NCBI GenBank assembly: GCA_041557595.1
Contig: JBFFGE010000237.1
Location: 1-6,052, forward strand
Direction of reading: 5' to 3'
DNA from: JAOTYV01 sp041557595
GTDB taxonomy: Bacteria > Pseudomonadota > Alphaproteobacteria > UBA8366
DNA length: 6,052 nucleotides
Shown here: piece after piece, positions 1 through 5,338 of the stretch
Layout of the letters: every line of letters starts with the position of its first letter
Position numbering within the stretch: position 1 is the first letter of the stretch
Program-made: the position numbers and the translations under genes
Notes under the pieces: model-generated
Told to the model about the DNA's origin: nothing
Seen by the model: only the letters and a program-made list of their open reading frames with translations
Databases searched by the model: none

Positions 1-929
1 ACATCGCCCTGATCGGCGTGATGGCCCTGCTGATCGCAAGCGCCAACAATCTCTGGCATCCGGCGGCGATGTCTTTCCTGTCGTCCGAATACCCGGCAAA
101 CCGCGCCTTCGTACTATCGATTCATGGGATCGGATCGAATATCGGCGAGGCGGTAGGGCCGCTGGCCGCCGGCTTCATGTTGAGCACGCTGACTTTCGGA
201 TGGCAGAAGACCGCGATCGCCAGCGGCATACCCGCGCTGACGATGGCGATTGTTACGCTAATCGTGCTTTTGCCGAAGGACCGGCCGGTCGGCGATGGCG
301 CCGCGCGGCGCGGTATCGACGCCAAGACCTATCTGCGCGGCATGTGGCTGTTGCTGCGCGAACGCACGATGCTGGGTCTGACGCTGATGGCGGGTTTCCG
401 CAGCATGGCCCAGTCCGGCCTCAAATTCTTCCTGCCTTTCTATATCGTCGATGTCCTCAACCTGCCGTATGTCTATGCGGGCTTTGCCATGACCGCGCTG
501 TTGCTCGGCGGCATGATCGCGGCGCCGATCGCCGGCATCTATTCCGATCGCGTCGGCCGGCGCTCCGTCATCATGGTGTCTCTGACCGTGTCGTCGGTCA
601 TCATTGTCCTGCTGACGGCGATCGGCGACGGCAAGACGTTTGTGTTCGGAATTGCGCTGCTCGGCTTTACCATGCTGGCGATCCGGCCGGTCATCCAGGG
701 CTGGCTGATGGATATCGCGCCGCATAGCGTCGCCGGATCCGCGATCAGCGTGATGTTCTCGGTGCAAGCCGTAAAGTCGTCGATCACCCCGGCTCTCGGC
801 GGGATCATCGCCGAATTTTACGGTTTGACCGCCGTCTTCTACATGCTCGCCGGCATCCTCCTTCTGGCCAATCTGGTGGTCTTCATCCTGCCGCGCGATG
901 TGGCCAAACCTAGCGAAACGGCCCCTTGA
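1..929 (+). CDS. MFS transporter, Fsr-like, 5'-truncated by window edge
   Basis: Major facilitator superfamily permease of the inner membrane, probably a proton-coupled exporter; the substrate cannot be read from sequence. The reading frame is open from position 3 and ends at TGA 927-929, so the start and the first few membrane helices lie to the left of the window; the ATG at 18 is internal. Visible are the WHPAAMSFLSSEYP segment followed by a GxNxGEAxGPLAAG helix, which parallels the FHP and GPLLA helix of the fosmidomycin-resistance (Fsr) branch, then a basic central loop, then the second six-helix bundle opening with a clean motif A (GIYSDRVGRR, about residues 173-182 counted from ATG 18). 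IRPVIQGWLMD and VFYMLAGILLLANL mark the last helices. The protein is clearly paralogous to the next gene, which begins within about 20 bases of its stop or overlaps it. MFS membership is near certain; the Fsr-like subgroup is a family-level inference and does not imply fosmidomycin as substrate. Confidence 0.92.
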   Translation, partial: IALIGVMALLIASANNLWHPAAMSFLSSEYPANRAFVLSIHGIGSNIGEAVGPLAAGFMLSTLTFGWQKTAIASGIPALTMAIVTLIVLLPKDRPVGDGAARRGIDAKTYLRGMWLLLRERTMLGLTLMAGFRSMAQSGLKFFLPFYIVDVLNLPYVYAGFAMTALLLGGMIAAPIAGIYSDRVGRRSVIMVSLTVSSVIIVLLTAIGDGKTFVFGIALLGFTMLAIRPVIQGWLMDIAPHSVAGSAISVMFSVQAVKSSITPALGGIIAEFYGLTAVFYMLAGILLLANLVVFILPRDVAKPSETAP

Positions 930-948
930 GGGGCGAACGGGCATTACA

Positions 949-2166
949 GTGCTGACCTCCATCGCCAAATTCAAAATCCCGGGGCCGGTGTTGCTGCTGT
1001 CCTGCGGCCATGGCGCCACCCATTGGGTCGCCGCGACGATCTACATCCTCTTGCCGATGATCAAGGAGGAGTTCGGGCTGAGCTACGCCCAGGCCGGGCT
1101 GTTCCTGACGGTCTTTCACATCAGTTCCTTCGCTGCGAATTTTGCCAGTGGAATCGCGGTGGACATGAGCGGGCGGCGGGTCGCGGTGCAAATCGCCTCC
1201 CTGATCGTCGGCGGCATGGCGATCGTCGGGTTCGGGCTCGCGGGTGTCTATTTCGTGCTGTACGCCATGATCGGTTTCATCGGCGCCGCGGTCCAATCCT
1301 GGCATCCGGGCGCCTTGTCGTATCTCGCATCGGAATACCCGTCGCGGCGCGGATACGTGCTGGCGATCCACGCGCTGGGGGCGAATGCGGGCGACGCGGT
1401 GGCGCCGCTCGTCGCGGGAATCCTGCTGTTGTGGCTGAATTGGCAGACCACTGCCTTTGTCGCCGCGGTGCCGGCCTTCATCATGGCGGCGCTGCTCGCG
1501 GTAACGCTGCTGCGCGGCGACGCGCCGGCCGGCGACGCGGGCAAGCGCGGCATGACACTTTCCACCTACCTGTCGGGCTATGTCGCCCTGTTGCGAGATC
1601 GCGCGGTCATGGGGCTCACCATGACGGCGGGGCTGCGTACGATGGCGCAGGTCGGGCTTTTTACCTTCCTGCCGCTGTACATCGCCGATGTCATGCAACA
1701 GAGCACCGTTTTCATGGGCACGACGCTGATGGCGATGCAGCTGGCCGGCATGTTTGCCGCCCCGATCGCGGGGCATTGGTCGGATCGCGCAGGAAGGCAG
1801 CCGATCGTCTTCGGCGCGTTGGCGTTGACGTCGGCGATGATCCTGGGGCTGACATTCGTCGCCAATCCGACGGTCTATGTCGCGGGGATCTCCCTGATGG
1901 GATTTTTCCTGTTCGCCATCCGCCCGGTTATTCAGAGCTGGATGATGGATCTGGTGCCGCCGGAATTCACGGGCTCGGCCACCAGCGTGATGTTCGGCGT
2001 GCAGTCCTTGCTCGGCGCCTGTACCCCGTTGCTCGGCGGCTTCGTCGCGGACAGCTATGGTCTGGTCACGGTGTTCTACATGCTCGCCGGCATCATGATT
2101 TTCGCCAATGTATTCGTCGTGATGCTGCCGCGGAGCGGTAAGGCCGCAGTCGGGCAATCCGACTAG
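949..2166 (+). CDS. MFS transporter, Fsr-like (tandem paralogue)
   Basis: Complete MFS permease of about 405 residues with twelve predicted hydrophobic helices, probably a secondary exporter in the inner membrane with unknown substrate. The first helix contains LLLSCGHGATHWVAATIYIL. A motif-A-like loop after helix 2 reads GIAVDMSGRR, and its second-half counterpart reads GHWSDRAGRQ. The WHPGALSYLASEYP stretch and the GANAGDAVAPLVAG helix match the Fsr branch pattern and align with the upstream gene; over the last roughly 168 residues a hand count gives about half identical positions. I prefer GTG 949 as start: it follows the upstream stop by 19 bases and puts the first helix near the N-terminus. 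The alternative, ATG 898, would overlap the upstream gene by 32 bases, adds a 17-residue polar leader and has no visible ribosome-binding site. The site before GTG 949 is also weak (GAGGGG at 928-933 is rather far), so the start is uncertain. Likely co-transcribed with the preceding gene. Confidence 0.93.
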   Translation: MLTSIAKFKIPGPVLLLSCGHGATHWVAATIYILLPMIKEEFGLSYAQAGLFLTVFHISSFAANFASGIAVDMSGRRVAVQIASLIVGGMAIVGFGLAGVYFVLYAMIGFIGAAVQSWHPGALSYLASEYPSRRGYVLAIHALGANAGDAVAPLVAGILLLWLNWQTTAFVAAVPAFIMAALLAVTLLRGDAPAGDAGKRGMTLSTYLSGYVALLRDRAVMGLTMTAGLRTMAQVGLFTFLPLYIADVMQQSTVFMGTTLMAMQLAGMFAAPIAGHWSDRAGRQPIVFGALALTSAMILGLTFVANPTVYVAGISLMGFFLFAIRPVIQSWMMDLVPPEFTGSATSVMFGVQSLLGACTPLLGGFVADSYGLVTVFYMLAGIMIFANVFVVMLPRSGKAAVGQSD

Positions 2167-2167
2167 A

Positions 2168-2211
2168 GCAAATCCTGAGCGAACCAAAACGGTTCGCGAC
2201 GACGTATTTGC
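2168..2211. repeat. nested inverted repeat after the MFS pair; possible interspersed repeat or terminator
   Basis: Right after the stop codon lies a 7-bp perfect hairpin, GCGAACC (2179-2185) and GGTTCGC (2191-2197), with a 5-base loop. It is enclosed by a second arm pair, GCAAAT (2168-2173) and ATTTGC (2206-2211). There is no U-run after the stem, so it is a poor intrinsic terminator. A stop codon followed by TAGAGCAAATC-like sequence and a hairpin resembles small interspersed palindromic elements that I recall from alphaproteobacterial intergenic regions; this is recollection, not a database match. Confidence 0.35.
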
Positions 2212-2589
2212 GGAAAAACCAAGAGATAGATCTTTTCAAATTAGTCGCTTGAAACAAGAAATGATCTAACCACGGCCCGCAATTCTTTCTGATCGATTTT
2301 CAGCGTGCCGATGGCGGCCGTTCAGGACCGCCAGGTCAATAATCCTGTGCCGAATACGGCGGAATCCAGTCGTATTCCCGACATCACATTGTATAGTAAA
2401 AATACATTAACTATTGATTTTAATAGATATTTTAAGCGATCCTCGTAGCCAACCCCGGCCGGCCATGTTAGCTTCCTGAAAAAATAAGACGTCCTACCGG
2501 AGCAATCACAGAGAAGAAAACCTTAGCTGGATTTGTCCGGTAGAGGACGGTGGCTGCTGACGAGGCGCCCCCCGCTCGCCACTGGATGA
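2212..2589. other. non-coding stretch with AT-rich island and hairpins
   Basis: I see no credible gene here: codon bias vanishes and stops occur in all frames. It contains TGGCGG/CCGCCA arms (2312-2317 and 2328-2333), GAATACG/CGTATTC arms (2352-2358 and 2371-2377), and an AT-rich island at about 2387-2436 holding CTATT/AATAG arms (2411-2415 and 2422-2426). The island is the most likely place for a promoter of the downstream cytochrome gene, but no convincing -35/-10 pair with normal spacing could be picked. The AT content contrasts sharply with the flanking genes. Confidence 0.5.
2491..2548 (+). promoter_or_regulatory. inverted repeat in the leader of the cytochrome gene
   Basis: The arms GTCCTACCGGA (2491-2501) and TCCGGTAGAGGAC (2536-2548) are complementary over 11 base pairs with a two-base bulge, leaving a 34-base A-rich interior. 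The structure ends about 50 bases before the preferred ATG at 2602. It could be an RNA stem in the 5' leader or a split operator for a dimeric regulator; the sequence does not decide between them. Confidence 0.35.
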
Positions 2590-2591
2590 AT

Positions 2592-2596
2592 GGGGG
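2592..2596 (+). promoter_or_regulatory. ribosome-binding site that decides the cytochrome start
   Basis: A GGGGG run sits 5 bases before ATG 2602. The alternative ATG at 2590 overlaps this run and has only a weak, too-close GGA in front of it, so ATG 2602 is the better start. Confidence 0.45.
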
Positions 2597-2601
2597 ATAC
2601 A

Positions 2602-3081
2602 ATGACTCAACGTTTATCCATTTTCAGGAAGACACGATGGAGTCGTGCGGTCCTGGGTTTGACCGTTCTTCTCGGCGGCGCGACATCCGCCATTGCCATC
2701 GTAACCGCGCTCGACCTGGTCGGCGAGCTCCATGAACCGCAGGCGGAACATGTCGAACAAGTTGCCTTGTTCGAGCTCGTCCAGGCCGGCGAACACAAGG
2801 CGGCATTCGACAACGCCTTCACGCTCGGCAACGAATTGTTCGAGGCAACGTTCAATGCGCTCGACGGCGTCGGCGCCAATGTAGGCCAAGGCCAGCGGTT
2901 CAGCCGTGTGCCCCGCGCCGACCTGACCGGTCCGGGCGAAACGGGTGTCCAAGAATCCGTGCAAGGTGGAATTCGATACGACACGGGTCACCGGTGTCGA
3001 CGCCGACCTGGTCGTCCGCCCGCTGCAATGGAAGGGCGCCGTTGTTTCGGTCCGCGACTTCAACCGCGGCGCCGCCCATAA
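2602..3081 (+). pseudogene. 5' fragment of secreted di-heme cytochrome c oxidoreductase (frameshifted)
   Basis: N-terminal piece of a broken c-type cytochrome gene. From ATG 2602 the product starts with a basic n-region (RKTRWSR) and a hydrophobic core (AVLGLTVLLGGATSAIA), a Sec signal peptide that would send it to the periplasm. Family-like sequence follows: AAFDNAFTLGNELFEATFNA, then LDGVGANVGQGQRFSRVPRA and DLTGPGE, ending near 2940. This is the usual lead-in of peroxidase-like di-heme cytochromes, in which the first CXXCH heme site comes shortly afterwards. Here no CXXCH follows. The frame continues to TAA 3079-3081, but the residues after about 2943 (GVQESVQGGIRYDTG and then Arg/Pro-rich sequence) look like out-of-frame translation of the next piece. 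Family-like sequence resumes at about 2945 in the frame shifted by one. An internal deletion with frameshift, either real or from assembly, fits best. ATG 2590 is an alternative start that adds four residues. Confidence 0.7.
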
Positions 3082-3982
3082 CGAATTGGGCATGCAACCG
3101 GTCGAGACGACCGGCGCCGGGGTCGATGGCGATTTCGACGGCGTTACCGACGAATTTTCCATCGGCGACATGACCGCCATGGCGGTCTATATCGCTGCCC
3201 AGCCGCGGCCGACGACCCGCGTGGAGCTCGCCCGGCTCGGACTCATCGAGCCGTTGTCTACCGAGGAGAAAAGGGCAATTCGCCGCGGTCGACGGATGTT
3301 CCGACGCGCCCAATGCACCGCCTGCCACAAACGGTCGTTGCGGATCGAAGTGCCGATCTTCTCCGAACCCAGTCAGAGCCCGCACTATCGCGACGCGGTT
3401 TTCCCATCCGGACAGGATCCGGTGGCGGAAGGCGTCGACCCGGCGAATCCGGTCGCTTTCGACCTCACCAAGGATTTGCCGGATAACATCATCAGGGATG
3501 CGGAAGGCAACGTCGTCGCAAGTTTCGGCAACTTCCGGCGCGATCGCCGGGGCCGTGCGGTGATTCGCTTGTTCGGCGACCTGAAGCGCCACGACATGGG
3601 CCCCGAACTGGCCGAAACCGTCGACGAGACCGGGAGCGGGTCGTCGGTCTGGCTTACCAAGGAGCTCTGGGGCGTCGGCTCGACCGCGCCGTACCTTCAC
3701 GATGGCCGCGCGACCACGCTGACGGAAGCCATCCTGGCGCATGGTGGCGAGGCGGCCAAATCGCGCGACCGTTTCGTCTCGATGACGAAGCGAAACCAGG
3801 CCGCCCTTATCGCGTATCTCAACAACCTCGTCCTCTTCAAGATCGAGGAAGGGGACATCGTTGCGGGCATACCCGTGCCCCAGAAAGACTATGACGACGA
3901 CGATGACGACGATAAGGATGACGACAAACACGGCAAGAACGACGATGACAAAGACGACGACGACAAGAAGTACGACGGTTAA
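2945..3982 (+). CDS. C-terminal part of di-heme cytochrome c peroxidase-like oxidoreductase, with Asp-rich tail
   Basis: Continuation of the broken cytochrome gene in the +1-shifted frame; GTG 2945 is only the first formal start and is probably not used. Family-like sequence starts at once: CKVEFDTTRVTGVDADLVVR, then RDFNRGAAHNELGMQ (residues 37-51), a DGDFDGVTDE loop (61-70), one heme-binding CTACH (residues 124-128, bases 3314-3328), KRHDMGPELAE, and the C-terminal signature ELWGVGSTAPYLHDGRATTL, which is typical of di-heme peroxidase/oxidoreductase proteins. The intact family binds two covalent hemes in the periplasm and moves electrons to or from a small substrate. Only one CXXCH is present here, and this piece alone has no signal peptide, so it cannot be exported or matured normally. 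The product ends in a 32-residue tail (bases 3884-3979) with 19 Asp and 7 Lys by my count. Stop TAA is at 3980-3982. The family assignment is firm at superfamily level; the substrate is unknown. It is probably non-functional unless a frameshift is made or the gap is an assembly error. Confidence 0.8.
   Translation: MSKNPCKVEFDTTRVTGVDADLVVRPLQWKGAVVSVRDFNRGAAHNELGMQPVETTGAGVDGDFDGVTDEFSIGDMTAMAVYIAAQPRPTTRVELARLGLIEPLSTEEKRAIRRGRRMFRRAQCTACHKRSLRIEVPIFSEPSQSPHYRDAVFPSGQDPVAEGVDPANPVAFDLTKDLPDNIIRDAEGNVVASFGNFRRDRRGRAVIRLFGDLKRHDMGPELAETVDETGSGSSVWLTKELWGVGSTAPYLHDGRATTLTEAILAHGGEAAKSRDRFVSMTKRNQAALIAYLNNLVLFKIEEGDIVAGIPVPQKDYDDDDDDDKDDDKHGKNDDDKDDDDKKYDG
3884..3979 (+). repeat. low-complexity Asp/Lys codon tract (acidic C-terminal tail)
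   Basis: The last 32 codons of the cytochrome are almost all GAC/GAT with interspersed AAG/AAA, encoding blocks of seven, three, three and four consecutive Asp residues separated by Lys, Asn, His and Gly. Slippage of GAC/GAT triplets can lengthen or shorten such a tract. The tail would be disordered and strongly acidic, able to bind cations or a basic partner; that role is inference. Confidence 0.85.
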
Positions 3983-4017
3983 CCCCTGCCCTAGACCCAA
4001 GAAGGGTTAACTCGTGC

Positions 4018-4049
4018 CAGGCGGCGGATTCCAATGGATCCGCCGCCTG
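4018..4049 (+). terminator. strong hairpin, likely transcription terminator after the cytochrome gene
   Basis: A perfect 12-bp inverted repeat, CAGGCGGCGGAT (4018-4029) and ATCCGCCGCCTG (4038-4049), encloses an 8-base loop and lies 35 bases after the cytochrome stop. The stem is very GC-rich. Only a short, interrupted T stretch (TGTTG) follows, so it is not textbook-perfect, but position and stability favour a terminator separating the cytochrome from the efflux operon. Confidence 0.65.
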
Positions 4050-4076
4050 TTGCGTATGGGATTGCGGGCAGATCCT

Positions 4077-4116
4077 GCACGGCGTTCAGCCGTGCGATTT
4101 CGCGTGACAACGCACG
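4077..4116 (+). promoter_or_regulatory. alternative hairpins in the leader of the efflux operon
   Basis: GCACGGC (4077-4083) pairs perfectly with GCCGTGC (4089-4095) around a 5-base loop. The same middle segment, read as CGTGCG (4091-4096), can instead pair with CGCACG (4111-4116). The two stems share bases and cannot form together. This lies about 90-130 bases before the adaptor gene. It could be a switchable leader, provided transcription begins upstream of 4077, which the sequence does not show. Confidence 0.3.
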
Positions 4117-4191
4117 AAAACGGCCTCAATGTTTCCGCCGTGGCAACGATTTAGACACCAATTTTGCAGAGTGTTCAGCCAAACGCCGGTT

Positions 4192-4196
4192 GAGGA
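4192..4196 (+). promoter_or_regulatory. ribosome-binding site supporting a TTG start
   Basis: GAGGA lies 7 bases upstream of TTG 4204-4206, ideal Shine-Dalgarno spacing. It supports a non-ATG start for the efflux adaptor, since the lipoprotein signal begins directly at that codon. Confidence 0.65.
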
Positions 4197-4203
4197 TTAG
4201 CCT

Positions 4204-5307
4204 TTGAAATTCCGCAAGTTTCGCCTTTTAACCATTGCGACCATCGGCCTTTGTTTCTTCATTACCGGCTGCGACGATCCGACCAAGACCGGCGCCCGCG
4301 GCGGCAAGAAGAATAAGCCCACCCATTTGGTCGAGGTGACGATTGTCGGCGCCAAGCCCCTGCGGCATGAAACCGTCCGCACGGGCTCGCTCGCGGCGCG
4401 ACGCAGCGTCCGGCTGTTCAATCAGGAGGAAGGCCGGATCGATCAGTTGACCGTGTTCGAAGGCGCCTCGGTGACAAAGGGACAGATCCTCGTCCGCCTG
4501 GACCGATTGCTGCTGTTGGCGCAGCTCGAAAAAGCCACCGCATCGCGCAAACTCGCGGAGGCGGATCTCGTGCGCATGAAGAAACTGGCGAAGAAGCGGA
4601 TCGCCACACAGGAAAGATACGACCAGGCCGAGACCCAGCACAGTGTTGCCGTGGCGGAGGAAACCCTGGTCCGGACCCGCCTCGCCTACAGCGAAATCCG
4701 CGCGCCCTTCGACGGGATCGTCACCGAACGGCGCGTTGAGCCGGGCGACGTGGCGCCGCGCCACACGCATCTTCTGACCGTGATCGATCCGACGTCGCTC
4801 TATACCAAGGTTTCGGTATCGGAATTGATGGTTCCGCGCCTCAAGAAAGGCGACACCGTGGACGTCCGCATCGATGCGCTCGGCGATCGGGTATGGACCG
4901 GTCATATCCGGCGCATTCACCCGACAATCGATCCGCGAACTCGGCTCGGCGTCGTCGAAGTCGCGCTCGCCCCGGTACCGCCTGGCGCCAAGAGCGGACA
5001 GTTGTGCCGCGTAACGCTGCGGACGCCGGAAATTCAGCGCAAGGTGGTGCCATTCGCCGCGCTGCGCCGCGATGACAAGGGCGAGTATGTCTATGTCGTC
5101 ATTGGCGGCAAAACGCAACTTCGCCGGGTACGCACGGGGCTCCGCATGGACGATAAGGTGGAAGCGCTCGACGGACTCCAGGAGGGCGACAAGGTGGTGG
5201 TCCGGGGCTTCCTCGATATTAGTCCGGGCAAGAAGGTGACGATTACCGGCAAACATGGCGCGCCGCAGAAGAAGAATCCGAAGCCGCCAAAGGGGAAGAC
5301 CAGTTGA
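4204..5307 (+). CDS. RND efflux periplasmic adaptor (membrane fusion protein), lipoprotein
   Basis: HlyD/AcrA-type adaptor of 367 residues that links an inner-membrane RND permease to an outer-membrane channel. TTG is the start codon, backed by GAGGA at good spacing and by the signal that begins there: basic MKFRKFR, hydrophobic residues 8-20, then a lipobox ITGC with Cys23 as lipidation site. Asp at 24 and 25, right after the Cys, is the inner-membrane retention signal known from enterobacterial lipoproteins, fitting an adaptor. Domains in order: first half of the lipoyl-like domain (about 70-100, EEGRIDQLTVFEGASVTKGQ), a short coiled-coil hairpin (about 103-160), second lipoyl half (IRAPFDGIV, 165-173), beta-barrel (about 195-260), membrane-proximal domain (about 275-345, with VVPFAALRR), and a Lys/Pro-rich tail (347-367). 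The permease gene follows after 31 bases, so they form an operon. Length is normal for the family. The transported substrate cannot be told. Confidence 0.92.
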   Translation: MKFRKFRLLTIATIGLCFFITGCDDPTKTGARGGKKNKPTHLVEVTIVGAKPLRHETVRTGSLAARRSVRLFNQEEGRIDQLTVFEGASVTKGQILVRLDRLLLLAQLEKATASRKLAEADLVRMKKLAKKRIATQERYDQAETQHSVAVAEETLVRTRLAYSEIRAPFDGIVTERRVEPGDVAPRHTHLLTVIDPTSLYTKVSVSELMVPRLKKGDTVDVRIDALGDRVWTGHIRRIHPTIDPRTRLGVVEVALAPVPPGAKSGQLCRVTLRTPEIQRKVVPFAALRRDDKGEYVYVVIGGKTQLRRVRTGLRMDDKVEALDGLQEGDKVVVRGFLDISPGKKVTITGKHGAPQKKNPKPPKGKTS

Positions 5308-5338
5308 TCGGCACCGCAAAAATGACGGGAAAGCCCTG

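Noticed and set aside
910..2187. A 425-residue minus-strand open frame opposite the second MFS gene
   Set aside because: Its composition is dominated by Arg, His, Gln and Asp with no hydrophobic segments or family signal, and it lies opposite a clear transporter gene.
2389..2417. A possible promoter, TTGTAT followed 17 bases later by TATTGA
   Set aside because: The -10 match is poor, and many such pairs can be drawn in an AT-rich island; not supported enough to annotate.
2550..2735. A short + strand frame of 61 codons over the cytochrome start
   Set aside because: It is out of frame with the signal peptide and family-like sequence and has no homology that I can recognise.
2924..2960. Programmed ribosomal frameshifting joining the two cytochrome pieces
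   Set aside because: There is no slippery heptamer or clear stimulatory stem at the junction, and frameshifting would not restore the missing heme site.
3953..3970. A DDDDK sequence resembling an enteropeptidase site or tag
   Set aside because: It is a chance product of the Asp/Lys low-complexity tail; nothing suggests a vector or engineered origin.
2900..4000. A long minus-strand open frame starting with a Val/Ile-rich stretch that looks like a membrane helix
   Set aside because: It is the antisense of the Asp-codon tract and the cytochrome; GAC/GAT read backwards gives Val/Ile. The + strand carries conserved cytochrome motifs, so this is a shadow.
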